From the NCBI RefSeq assembly GCF_021729155.1, contig NZ_JAJQYA010000043.1:1-38616 (forward strand): a DNA stretch of 38,616 bases, read 5' to 3'. A program made the translations under genes and the position numbers. Shown here one piece after another: positions 27,750-37,300 of this stretch. A model generated the notes under the pieces. That model searched no databases. It was not told the origin of the DNA and saw only the letters and a program-made list of their open reading frames with translations. Position 1 is the first letter of the stretch. Each line of letters begins with the position of its first letter. The DNA is from Membranihabitans marinus. GTDB lineage: Bacteria > Bacteroidota > Bacteroidia > Chitinophagales > Saprospiraceae.

Positions 27750-29408
27750 ATGAAAAATTTATTATATCTATATATTTTATTCTTTCTATTTACGTCTTGT
27801 AGTACAGAGTTTTTAAAAGAGGAGCATCCGGTTCAGAGTACCAGTGAAACTTTTTTTACTTCAGATGCCGATGCGGAAGCTGCTGCTATTGGATTATACG
27901 AATACACGCGCAATCTTTATTTTGGTCGTGATATGGTAGAACACTTTGCTTCCAATTTCGATATATTTATGGGGGATAATGTGACCTTGCCTAGAAATTT
28001 TTATAAGAATTCTATTGTTCCATGGTTGACCTTAAATTTTAATCCCGAAAATGGATCTGTTCAGCAAGCTTGGGCTACGACATACACTACCATCTATCGA
28101 GCCAATTGGATTATTGAAAATCTGACCGACAACGACGCCATTTCGGAAGCTGTAAAGAACAAGGCTTTGTCTGAAGCCTATTTTTTTCGCGGTTTTTGCT
28201 ATTTTAATTTAACGAGGTATTTTGAAGAAGTTCCCATTGTGTTAGAAGTGACCAATGATGACAACTTGTATCCGGAAAAGTCGAGTAATGAGGAATGTTG
28301 GAATCAAGTCTTTACTGATTTTGAAAAATCCTTGTCCCTAGGAGGTCTTCCTGCACCGACCCAAAACTTTGTCGATGGTAGAATCAATACAGGTGTTGCC
28401 AATGCTATTATGGCTAGGGCGTATTTATATCGCACTGAGCCGGGATCGGACCAATATTGGGATAAGGTAAAAGAATATACTTCTGCTGTTGAAAATTTAG
28501 GCGCATATGATTTGGAACCCATTGATGATTTTTCTAAATATTTTGTTTACACCAATGGAGATAAATGGGTTGAAAATAGGGAAATGATATGGGTTCACGG
28601 TTTTAGTTATGGTTCGACCTATGGAGGATTGCCTTTCCTCTATGATGGTAAAAATTATGCTACTTTGGCTTACATGTCCATGCCTGTGGGATATAATACA
28701 GGACTGTTAAAAAATGATAAGGGAAAATCATATCTTGTGGGTAATGGATTGACTGGCCGAGCTTATTATGCAGCGAGTAAAAGTTTGTCTGATTTAATGA
28801 TCGATTATTTTAACAAGGGGGATCAGAGAACATCTGAATATTTAATGTATCCAAGTTTTAATAGTTATGCACTAGATGGTGATGCAGTCGTGGTAAAGGA
28901 GACAGTGGATAGTGATTCTCTTTATCAAAAACTGGTAGAGAGTAATGGCAGTGCAGGAGAATATATTCACGTGAAAAAATTTGAGATCCGTGAATTTGTA
29001 GGTGAAAATATATGGGATGGCGGATTTAATCATTCCATGGTCTTCCCCATCATTAGATATGGTGATATTATGCTTATGCGAGCCGAGGCTGAATATCATT
29101 TGGGCAATGAAGCCGAGGCTAGAAGTTATTTGAAATACATAACAGATAGAGCTGGTTTTGCTGCGGATTACTTAGATCAGTTTTCGGGGCAAGATTTGTT
29201 GGATGAGATCTTAAAACAGCGCAGGGTGGAGCTTTTTATGGAGAGCTTGAGAGTGCCTGATCTAAAGCGATTGGGACAGTTTAAATCGCCGAATATTGGG
29301 ACTTTTCCCGGTTCGGCCAATTTTGAGGAAAAATTTACTGTTTTGCCTATTCCACGACGTGAATTGGATGCCAATCCAAATCTTGTCCAGCACAGTTTAT
29401 GGAGATAA
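27750..29408 (+). CDS. SusD/RagB-family glycan-binding lipoprotein
   Basis: A 552-residue surface lipoprotein (signal ending FTSC, Cys17, followed by STEFLKEEHPVQST). SusD landmarks include NKALSEAYFFRGFCYFNLTRYFEEVPIV in the N-terminal TPR-like half, and the C-terminal signature IIRYGDIMLMRAEAEYHLGNEAEARSYLKYITDRAGF followed by LLDEILKQRRVELFMESLRVPDLKRLG. It pairs with the STN-SusC immediately upstream and would capture oligosaccharide at the cell surface. Sequence identity to the first SusD in this window is visibly low outside these signatures, so the two pairs are not a recent duplication and should have different substrates. Confidence 0.94.
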   Translation: MKNLLYLYILFFLFTSCSTEFLKEEHPVQSTSETFFTSDADAEAAAIGLYEYTRNLYFGRDMVEHFASNFDIFMGDNVTLPRNFYKNSIVPWLTLNFNPENGSVQQAWATTYTTIYRANWIIENLTDNDAISEAVKNKALSEAYFFRGFCYFNLTRYFEEVPIVLEVTNDDNLYPEKSSNEECWNQVFTDFEKSLSLGGLPAPTQNFVDGRINTGVANAIMARAYLYRTEPGSDQYWDKVKEYTSAVENLGAYDLEPIDDFSKYFVYTNGDKWVENREMIWVHGFSYGSTYGGLPFLYDGKNYATLAYMSMPVGYNTGLLKNDKGKSYLVGNGLTGRAYYAASKSLSDLMIDYFNKGDQRTSEYLMYPSFNSYALDGDAVVVKETVDSDSLYQKLVESNGSAGEYIHVKKFEIREFVGENIWDGGFNHSMVFPIIRYGDIMLMRAEAEYHLGNEAEARSYLKYITDRAGFAADYLDQFSGQDLLDEILKQRRVELFMESLRVPDLKRLGQFKSPNIGTFPGSANFEEKFTVLPIPRRELDANPNLVQHSLWR

Positions 29409-29476
29409 TGATTTAATAAATACAATAATACCTTTAAAGGAAGGAAAAATTAAGGGCTACTTATGCGCAAAGTAAG

Positions 29477-29527
29477 ATCTATCGATGGATGCTTTAACCG
29501 AAGTAATCGTCGATAGATTTTTTTAAA
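29477..29527 (+). terminator. hairpin terminator between susD2 and the enzyme genes
   Basis: A 9-bp perfect stem, ATCTATCGA (29477-29485) with TCGATAGAT (29510-29518), around a 24-nt loop, directly followed by a run of seven T and further T/A bases. It lies 69 bp after the susD2 stop and about 10 bp before the next ATG. It probably ends or attenuates the fecR-susC-susD transcript, lowering expression of the genes that follow, or protects the 3' end of a processed susCD mRNA. Confidence 0.7.
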
Positions 29528-29537
29528 TTTAATTACT

Positions 29538-30305
29538 ATGATGAAATTTTTATGTTTTCTTGTCTGTAGTCTATTGACTATTAGTATGCTTCGAGGACAA
29601 GATGATTCCAGTAAGTATTTCAAACTCGTAAATGGGGGAGAAGGATCGAATAAATATCGGATAGAGTTAAATTCCGATGTGGATACCAGTTGGAGTAAAT
29701 GGCATCATCGTGGCTATAGTTTTGGATTTGATCCCAGCCAGACTCCTATGTATACTCAAGTCAACGGAATATTGAGCACTCCCTATATGATACAGGTTCG
29801 GGGTAATGAAATGGAAAAAAACAAAAAAAGATGGGGATATCACGTCTTTGAAGGATTTGCTCAAGATGATAATTCCAGAATTACTATGTTGGTAAACAAA
29901 CATGTGGAGTTGGGTAAGCCCGTAGCAGAGATGTATTATTACGGAACGGAGTACAATCACTCGGCATTGGCCTATAATTGGTTTCGGATAGGTTCCGATG
30001 TTCGGCAACACTCCTATTTGTTTAGTCGGGATCAAGCCATATTCTATGGATCGCTGACCCTGTCTAATGCCCTTACCTTGGGGAGAATAGGAAGTGATAA
30101 TATCCTAGAGAAAGAACCGGAAGGAGATAGTGAAAAATATTATAAAGAGAGCGCTAAATATGTGAATTACTCTTCCCTCAAGGACAGTGAAGATGGGACA
30201 ATTTTTTATGACAAGGACAATGACATCGTCGTCATAAAGATAAAGGGGAAATGGATGAAATTGGCAGTAGAACCACTGCCAGAAAATATAAACTATAAAT
30301 TTTAG
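29538..30305 (+). CDS. secreted protein of unknown function
   Basis: A 255-residue protein that I do not recognise. It has a signal peptide (residues 1-21, SLLTISMLRGQ). The mature part is polar and aromatic-rich, with many short beta-like stretches. Residues ~155-185 (ALAYNWFRIGSDVRQHSYLF and QAIFYGSLTLSNALTLGRIG) have the rhythm of the beta-helical tail-fibre-like proteins seen in Bacteroidota, and the C-terminal IVVIKIKGKWMKLAVEPLP is a small beta sandwich-like end. A role in binding or holding the locus substrate outside the cell is possible, from its place right after susD2 and before the GH29-like gene, but no function can be assigned. The gene starts just after a strong hairpin. Confidence 0.75.
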   Translation: MMKFLCFLVCSLLTISMLRGQDDSSKYFKLVNGGEGSNKYRIELNSDVDTSWSKWHHRGYSFGFDPSQTPMYTQVNGILSTPYMIQVRGNEMEKNKKRWGYHVFEGFAQDDNSRITMLVNKHVELGKPVAEMYYYGTEYNHSALAYNWFRIGSDVRQHSYLFSRDQAIFYGSLTLSNALTLGRIGSDNILEKEPEGDSEKYYKESAKYVNYSSLKDSEDGTIFYDKDNDIVVIKIKGKWMKLAVEPLPENINYKF

Positions 30306-30309
30306 AATA

Positions 30310-30495
30310 ATGGATTTATTTCATTCTATAAATCGACTAACGGTAATAGCGGTATTGATTTGCACATTGTTATATTGGGCAATCAACTTAGGATGGAAGT
30401 TGTTTGATGATTTTATTTTATGGGCATTGAGTTTTAAAATTTTATCAACTGCTCTTTCTCTAGGAGGTGGTAATGGAGTGAAATTCAATTTTTAA
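30310..30495 (+). CDS. possible small membrane protein (doubtful)
   Basis: A 61-codon frame whose ATG lies 4 nt after the preceding stop codon, so it could be translationally coupled. It has a hydrophobic stretch at about residues 10-27 (LTVIAVLICTLLYWAINLGW) and a second weaker one. No family is recognised, and the coding character is weak. It may simply be spacer between the unknown secreted protein and the GH29-like gene. Confidence 0.2.
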   Translation: MDLFHSINRLTVIAVLICTLLYWAINLGWKLFDDFILWALSFKILSTALSLGGGNGVKFNF

Positions 30496-30537
30496 TCCAA
30501 AGGTGTTGCAATGCCATTTACTAAAAATATAAATAAT

Positions 30538-31908
30538 ATGAAAAATGTACTTTTTAGTCTATTGACTATGACTTGTATAATCACGGCTAATTCGTGTGTG
30601 GATGGGGGCCAGGAAGCAGACCAAAGTAATGAAGTCTTGCCTACTGCCGCACAAGTAGCTTGGGCAGAAGCCGAAGTAGGAGCGATGTTTCACTTAGACG
30701 TTCAGGTCTTTGAGCCCGATTACAAATGGAGGGAAACCAGGGACTATCAACCAGATCCTTCGGTTTTCAATCCCAAAGATCTCGATACCGATCAATGGAT
30801 ATCTACAGCCAAGGCAGGAGGAGCCAATTATGCTATTTTGGTTGCCAAGCACTGTAGTGGATTTAGTCTTTGGCCTACCAAGGCTCACGATTACAGTGTG
30901 AAGAGTTCACCTTGGAGGAATGGTGAGGGCGACATTGTTAGGGATTTTATTGAATCTTGTAAAAAATACGGTGTAAAACCCGGTTTATACGCCAGTGCTT
31001 CAGCCAATGCATATTATCATGTGGACAATCCAGGCTTAGTATTGTCCGGTGATTCTGCAGAACAAGAAATTTATAATGAAGTAGTCAAGACCCAATTGAC
31101 TGAATTGTGGAGTGAATATGGCGATTTATTTGAAATATGGTTTGATGGAGGTGTACTACCTCCAGAAAAGGGCGGTATTGATGTGCATACATTGGTCAAT
31201 AAGTATCAGCCTAATACCATTGCCTTTCAAGGTCCATTTGGTTATGAGAACAATATAAGATGGGTGGGCAATGAAGATGGAGTCGCCCCGTATCCTTGTT
31301 GGTCACGCGCCGACTCTACTACTACAGCTACTGGGATGATTCAGATCAAGGGCTTGAATGGCAATCCTGATGGTGCATATTGGTGTCCTGGTGAGGCGGA
31401 TTTTGCATTGAGGCAACACGCTTTTCAGGGCGGTTGGTTTTGGCATGAAGGAGAAGAGGATAAGATTAGATCATTAGATAATTTAATGGCGAGATATGTA
31501 GAATCGGTAGGCAGAAATACCAATTTGCTATTGGGAGTAGTGATCGATGATCGCGGATTGATACCGGCTGCAGATTCGATACGCATTGTCGAATTTGGAA
31601 AAGAAGTAGAACGAAAATTTTCTAATTCCTTGGCCTATGGAAGTGCAAAAGGCCCAAGCTTATCATTAGAATTTTCTCAAGTCCAACCTGTGAATTACGT
31701 AGTAATAGAAGAAGATATCTCTAAAGGAGAGCGAATCAGAGAATATAGTCTCTATGGTATGAAGGATGGAAACTGGGAATTGGTCAGCGAGGGAAGCTCT
31801 GTGGGCAATAAGAGGATAGAAGTGGTGAATGGAAGTAGCTATAGTGGAGTTAAAATGGAGGTGACCAAAATGAGTGCGGAACCTCATTTTGAAATTAATG
31901 TATACTAA
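30538..31908 (+). CDS. GH29-like alpha-L-fucosidase lipoprotein
   Basis: A 456-residue lipoprotein. The ATG at 30538 gives a clean signal ending ITANSC; an in-frame ATG at 30511 only adds nine residues. The catalytic barrel (~40-355) shows the GH29 order: DTDQWISTAKAGGANYAILVAKHCSGFSLWPT, YSVKSSPWRNGEGDIVRDFIESCKKYGVKPGLY, and the nucleophile in FEIWFDGG (Asp203). The family's usual KHHDGF is KHCSGF here, so one conserved histidine is replaced. The last ~95 residues form a discoidin-like sandwich (NYVVIEEDISKGERIREYSLYG). The same barrel plus sandwich recurs in the 1040-residue fusion three genes downstream. Expected role: removal of terminal alpha-L-fucose or a related 6-deoxysugar from glycan fragments at the surface or in the periplasm. 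Galactosidase-type activity in this clan is an alternative. Confidence 0.85.
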   Translation: MKNVLFSLLTMTCIITANSCVDGGQEADQSNEVLPTAAQVAWAEAEVGAMFHLDVQVFEPDYKWRETRDYQPDPSVFNPKDLDTDQWISTAKAGGANYAILVAKHCSGFSLWPTKAHDYSVKSSPWRNGEGDIVRDFIESCKKYGVKPGLYASASANAYYHVDNPGLVLSGDSAEQEIYNEVVKTQLTELWSEYGDLFEIWFDGGVLPPEKGGIDVHTLVNKYQPNTIAFQGPFGYENNIRWVGNEDGVAPYPCWSRADSTTTATGMIQIKGLNGNPDGAYWCPGEADFALRQHAFQGGWFWHEGEEDKIRSLDNLMARYVESVGRNTNLLLGVVIDDRGLIPAADSIRIVEFGKEVERKFSNSLAYGSAKGPSLSLEFSQVQPVNYVVIEEDISKGERIREYSLYGMKDGNWELVSEGSSVGNKRIEVVNGSSYSGVKMEVTKMSAEPHFEINVY

Positions 31909-31934
31909 ATATATTTTTCATTTTATTGCAATGT

Positions 31935-31970
31935 AATGTTTGGGAGATAATGTAAACATTGTTTTATATT
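31935..31970 (+). terminator. weak AT-rich hairpin after the GH29-like gene
   Basis: AATGTTT (31935-31941) pairs with AAACATT (31954-31960) around a 12-nt loop and is followed by GTTTTATATTT. The stem is AT-rich and the T-run interrupted, so it may be a weak terminator or an mRNA-stabilising hairpin within an operon. Confidence 0.3.
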
Positions 31971-31988
31971 TAAGTTAAAATAAATTTC

Positions 31989-33404
31989 ATGCGTATTTAT
32001 TGTTGGTGTAGACGGCTTGATGTTGAATTTTCTTCTGTCAAGAGTAGGATGGTTCTCATTTATTTGGCTGTATTGTTCTGTGGTGTGTTGAAGGGTCAGG
32101 AAGGTTTACGAAGTTTTCAAAATGATATTTGCCTTCCCAGTGTATTGTATATGTTATCGGAAACAGAAAATGATATTTTTGTGGAACCTCTAATGAAAAG
32201 GTGGAGGCCATACAACGATGTGGTGAGGTTTTCCGGTTCTGTTGACTACACGAGGCGATTGCAGAGAGTGGCCAGTATCCATGATCCAGAGGATGGAAAT
32301 ACGATTACCTTGGAATTGGTTAATCAAGATGAGTTTAAAACCCTAAAGTCAATCACATCTACCCTAGAAGTGGGAGTATCTGGAAAGGGAAGTTCTCCCG
32401 TGACGGTATCCATCATCGGAGATAGTTTTACCCATGGTGGATTTTTCAAAGAAGCCTTGTTGGAAGGTGGTCATGTACCTTATATAAAGATGATAGGATT
32501 GCGAGAAGTCAATAATCATCCCGGTCAGTTTGATGAAGGTCGTGGTGGATGGCGATTGCAAAGTTATTTTACGGTAACCTATAAAGAAAATCAAGCATAC
32601 AACGGATTTTGGCAGCCAGAGGGGGAGAATAAGTATTGGGGATCCACTGGATTTTGGAAATTGGTTATGGAAATTGATGCTCATCCCGATCGAGATTGGA
32701 GTTTTGGGCTTACCTATAATACCAGTCGATTTATTTCCAAAGCCAATCTCTATGATACTAAAACGGGATATAAAATCAATCCAGAACGTGGAGATATGAT
32801 GTACGACAACGAGGTGGATGCCTATGTGGCCTACAATGGGAAAACATGGAAGAAGGTAGATTATGATGATTTTACTTGGAGTTTTAATTACGGAAAATAC
32901 CTTTCCATGTGGGATCTAGAAAAACCGATGATATTAGCCGAATTTTTAGGTCTTAATGATTTTAGAGATCATCCAGACCCCATTAATATGGATTTTGAGA
33001 AGTGGAATGCACAAATGGAAGAAATGATAGCTTCTTATTTTAAAGCAGTGCCTGAGGGTAAATTTGTACTGATGATTCCCTCTTCTACCTGTGGTATTCT
33101 CGATAACAAGGCTGGTGATTTTACCACTAAGCAAAATGCAGCAATGTGGGAGGTTCGAAGGAATATTATAGAAAATTTTGATCATAGGCGGGAGGAAAAC
33201 ATCTTTATTGTCGATGCGGGAATTGCGATCGACAATGTGGATGGAACGAGGTTTTTGTCTGATTCTACCTACACCAAACCCTATGCCAGCTATGAAGGAG
33301 AGGAAAGGATAATGGTGCAGACAGGCAATCCCCATCCCTATCCCAATTATCCAACGATGGGAATATCCTTGGCTGCCTTTATTCAAAAACATCGAAACAA
33401 ATAG
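31989..33404 (+). CDS. secreted SGNH/GDSL-family hydrolase
   Basis: A 471-residue protein (451 if the ATG at 32049 is used, which would give a shorter, cleaner signal peptide MVLIYLAVLFCGVLKGQ; the choice is uncertain). After a ~120-residue N-terminal beta region comes the SGNH catalytic domain: block I SIIGDSFTHGG (Ser146), the Asn block AEFLGLNDFRDHP, and a C-terminal block with His in GNPHPYPNYPTMGISLAAF. SGNH enzymes of this size in glycan loci are mostly carbohydrate O-deacetylases. It lies between two GH29-like genes and before a second SGNH gene, so removal of acetyl or other ester groups that block fucosidase or transport is the natural guess. The substrate is not determined. Confidence 0.8.
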   Translation: MRIYCWCRRLDVEFSSVKSRMVLIYLAVLFCGVLKGQEGLRSFQNDICLPSVLYMLSETENDIFVEPLMKRWRPYNDVVRFSGSVDYTRRLQRVASIHDPEDGNTITLELVNQDEFKTLKSITSTLEVGVSGKGSSPVTVSIIGDSFTHGGFFKEALLEGGHVPYIKMIGLREVNNHPGQFDEGRGGWRLQSYFTVTYKENQAYNGFWQPEGENKYWGSTGFWKLVMEIDAHPDRDWSFGLTYNTSRFISKANLYDTKTGYKINPERGDMMYDNEVDAYVAYNGKTWKKVDYDDFTWSFNYGKYLSMWDLEKPMILAEFLGLNDFRDHPDPINMDFEKWNAQMEEMIASYFKAVPEGKFVLMIPSSTCGILDNKAGDFTTKQNAAMWEVRRNIIENFDHRREENIFIVDAGIAIDNVDGTRFLSDSTYTKPYASYEGEERIMVQTGNPHPYPNYPTMGISLAAFIQKHRNK

Positions 33405-33477
33405 TCATCTGTAAAAATTTTGCCATAGAAGATTACATGGCGATAAAGGTTGATATAGTAATTATAAAGTCAAAACC

Positions 33478-34335
33478 ATGGAAAATAGAAATTGTCGGAT
33501 TAATGGGTTTATGCGAGTTATAAATCTTCAATGGTTAATATTGATAGCCTTTTTATGTTTTGTTCTCCCCGTTGGGGCTCAGATTCAAAAGAAAGGAAAA
33601 GGTGTTGAATTGACTACAGAGGTCGAGAATTCTGCCATTATTCCCGTGTCTAAGTTGGAAGAGGATTCTTATGATTACTGGGATCGCCATCATGAAGTAT
33701 TGAGGATAAAGGATTCTATTAATCCAGAAATAGTGCTGATCGGGAATTCCATCACCCATTTCTGGGGAGGGGAACCAAAGCTGAAATTTGCCGACGGTAG
33801 GCCTAGAAAACCAAACGGTCCTACTTCTTGGAATTCGGTTTTTGGCCATCATCGATTGCTCAATTTGGGTTTTGGATGGGATCGTACGCAGAATGTACTA
33901 TGGCGGATAGATCAAGGTCAACTCGATGGAATTCAGCCCCAATTGGTCGTCATTCATATAGGAACCAACAATACCAGTGAAACCAAAAACGCCAGGAAGA
34001 ATACAGCTGTCGAAATTGTTGAGGGTATTGAAGCCATTTGTAATCGTGTGCAAAACAAGCTTCCTCAAGCCAAAATTGTTTTAATGGCCATCATGCCTAG
34101 AGAGGAGACCGCTCAACATGAACGGAGGATCTTGATCGATCAAACCAATAATTTATTGAAGGAATATGCCAAAAGGAATCAGATTACTTTGTTGGATATA
34201 GGACCTAGAATGTTGACGCCCGGGGGTGTTTTGACACGTGACATTGCCGGTGATTTTTGTCACCCTACGGATAAGGGCTATCAAATATGGGCCGATGCTT
34301 TGCGTCCCTATGTTGCTGAATTTGTAAAAAAATAG
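33478..34335 (+). CDS. secreted GDSL/SGNH esterase, PAF-acetylhydrolase-like
   Basis: A 285-residue protein with a signal peptide (hydrophobic core ~18-34, ending LPVGAQ; the ATG at residue 12 is an alternative start). The full SGNH set is present: block I IVLIGNSITHFWGG (Ser91), Gly in LNLGFGWDRTQNVLWRI, block III VVIHIGTNNTSE (Asn164), and block V DIAGDFCHPTDKGYQIW (Asp259, His262). This arrangement matches the PAF-acetylhydrolase beta/gamma-type lipase-GDSL family, which in Bacteroidota glycan loci acts as a sugar O-acetylesterase. It is 26 bp before the large fusion gene and on the same strand, so co-transcription is likely. Confidence 0.88.
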   Translation: MENRNCRINGFMRVINLQWLILIAFLCFVLPVGAQIQKKGKGVELTTEVENSAIIPVSKLEEDSYDYWDRHHEVLRIKDSINPEIVLIGNSITHFWGGEPKLKFADGRPRKPNGPTSWNSVFGHHRLLNLGFGWDRTQNVLWRIDQGQLDGIQPQLVVIHIGTNNTSETKNARKNTAVEIVEGIEAICNRVQNKLPQAKIVLMAIMPREETAQHERRILIDQTNNLLKEYAKRNQITLLDIGPRMLTPGGVLTRDIAGDFCHPTDKGYQIWADALRPYVAEFVKK

Positions 34336-34361
34336 AATATTAAAATATAAAAATTAAAGCT

Positions 34362-37300
34362 TTGAAAATCAAATCATTACCATTGAATTTATTTTTTGTT
34401 AAACAGAGAGGTTATCTGCTGTTGATATTGCTTCAATTGATAGGGTATAAGGGTGTTTCTCAAAATGAAATTCGAATTGCTTGTGTAGGCAATAGTATTA
34501 CTTACGGTGCCAAGGTTGAAAATAGGGAGGTCAATAGCTATCCTGCCCAGCTGGCATCAATGTTGGGAGAGGGCTATACCGTGGGCAATTTTGGACGAAG
34601 TGGAGCAACATTGTTGAAAAAGGGCGATTATCCATATTGGGAGACCAGTCAATATCAGCAGGCCCTGGATTTTAATCCCGATTATGTGTTTATTAAATTG
34701 GGGACGAATGATACCAAACCGCAAAATAGGAAATACATCGATGAAGATTATGTGAAGGATTACAAGGCATTGATTCATTCTTTTAAATCACTGTCGTCCA
34801 ATCCTCGGATTGTATTGTTGCTGCCCGTGCCGGTGTTTTCCAGTGATACAACTGGGATAACGGCCAAGGTGTTGACTGAAAAATTGATACTAATGATTCG
34901 CCAATTGGCTTATGAAACCGGTAGTGAAGTCATTAATTTATATAATTTAATGATAGACCAACCGGAATTGTTTCCAGATAAGGTACATCCTTCAGCAGCT
35001 GGGGCAAAGGTGATGGCTAGACGAATATACGATGTGGTGAAAATGCAGCCAGTATCCTATGACCTTTCTGCGGCCATACCTAAGGATGCTCAAACATTTA
35101 ATTTTCACGGATACCGTGGATTTGAGTATACATTTTCGGGAAGGACGGTTAAGGTGGTATTGCCAAAAGTGACGGCCAAGGGACATCCTTGGGTTTGGCG
35201 GGCTCGATTTTGGGGCCACGAACCACAGGCCGATATCGCTTTGTTGGAGCGAGGATATCACATTGCGTTTTGTGATGTTGCAGAGTTATTTGGCAATGAT
35301 GAGGCCATGACTATTTGGGATGGATTTTATCAGTTTTTGACCGGAGCTGGGTTGGCTAAAAAATCGATAATGGAAGGTATGAGCCGGGGAGGAGTATATA
35401 TCTATCGTTGGGCAGCCCGATATCCGGACCGAGTGGCTGGTATTTATGCCGATGCCCCAGTTTTGGATCTTAAGAGTTGGCCGGGAGGTCGGGGTTCCAG
35501 CAAGGGCAGTCCAGCGACATGGGAGACTTTTAAAAAGGATTTTGGATTTGATAGCGATGAAGAAGCTGAGAGATTTAATGGGAATCCTGTGGACTTGACC
35601 GAGGTTTTGTCGAAATCCGATATCCCGATGTTGCACGTAGTGGGAGATGCCGATGATGTGGTGCCAGTCGATGAAAATACTGGACCATTTGCCGAAAAAA
35701 TAAATGCCGGTGGTGGGTTAATCAATGTAATTCACAAGCCAGGTATTGGACATCATCCCCACAGTTTAGAAAATCCACAGCCCATTGTTGATTTTGCCCT
35801 AAGGTGTACAGACTATTTAACAACCAACGATTTGATTGCTAAGCCCTCTCAGCCACAACTGGATTGGTTTGATTACGAAAATTTAATGTTTATTCACTAT
35901 GCGCCCAATACGTGGACGGGATTGAGTCAGGATGACAATTCTCTGCCCTTGGATCGCATCAATCCCAAGAAAATGGATACTGACCAATGGTGTAAGGTAG
36001 CTAAGTCTTGGGGAGCGGAGATGATCGTATTTGTGGCCAAGCATTCTGGGGGATTTTGTTGGTGGCAAACCAATACTACGGAATACAGTGCTCGAAATAT
36101 TCCATGGGAAAATGGAGAGGGTGATTTGCTGGCCGATATATCGGCATCGTGCAAAAAATACGGATTGGAATTGGGGGTATATATTTATCCCGGTGATCGC
36201 CAATGGGGTGCAGGTCTAGGTAGTGGAGGGAAGACGGAAGATCCCAATAAGCAAGAGGCCTATAATGAAGTATTTAGAAAGCAATTGAAGGAGGTGTTGT
36301 CCCAATATCATCCTATGAAAGAGGTTTGGTTTGATGGGAGCTGTGTAATTGAAATCGGTGATATTTTGGAGGAGTATGCCAGCGATGCCGTAATATTTCA
36401 GGGACCGCAAGCCACCATCCGTTGGGTGGGCAACGAAAGGGGAATAGCACCTTACCCCAATTGGTACACGGTAAGTAATGCAGATATTAAGACGGGACGG
36501 GCAAATGCTTTAAATTCTGACCCTCGGGGTGAGTATTTTGCACCGGTGGAAATGGATGTTCCTTTTCTGATGAGTGGTAAAGGACATCGTTGGTTTTGGT
36601 CATCGAATACCGATAGTTTGATTTTGACTATTCCGGAATTGATGAATATTTATGACAAATCTGTGGGGCGGGGCGGTGTTCTGTTGTTGAATGCTACTCC
36701 TGATACTACTGGATTAATACCCAAGTCTCATGTGAAGCAATACAAGGCTTTTGGCAAGGCATTGAAAAAGCGGTTTTCAAAGCCATTGGCCTCTGGATCG
36801 GGATCCAATGTGATTACCTTGGATTTGGGCCGTGAAAAGATGGTGAATCAAGTGGTTATACAGGAAGATATCAGTGAAGGCCAATTGGTTATGAAATACG
36901 AATTGGAGGGATTTGCGAATGGCCAATGGCATAAAATCAAGGATGGTCAGTCTATTGGGCATAAACGTATTGATGAGTTTCCAGCCCAGAGTTTGTCAAT
37001 GATCAGACTTAAGATTACCGATGCTTTGGCCAATCCAGTGATTACTCATTTTTCGGTCTACAATAATGCCAAGATGTCTACGGGAAAGAAAGGTGAAGAG
37101 GGAAGTAAGATCTATTCAGTGGGCAATTGGTCGACGAGTGATTATACAGAGGAATGGCAGGAATACAGTTTTGATCTTACTCCATATTTGGAGGAGAAAG
37201 TAGGGCAATTTGAATTGAAGTTTATGAAAATCGATCACGACCGGGCTTTTGAGAAATCGAATACGGGTGGATATGGAATCGAATTTATGGATTGGACCTT

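Noticed and set aside
29667-30035. 122-codon frame antisense to the unknown secreted protein
   Set aside because: The plus-strand frame has a signal peptide and fits the locus direction; the antisense frame has neither.
32946-33392. 148-codon frame antisense to the SGNH hydrolase gene
   Set aside because: A shadow of a real gene on the other strand; no start context or motif.
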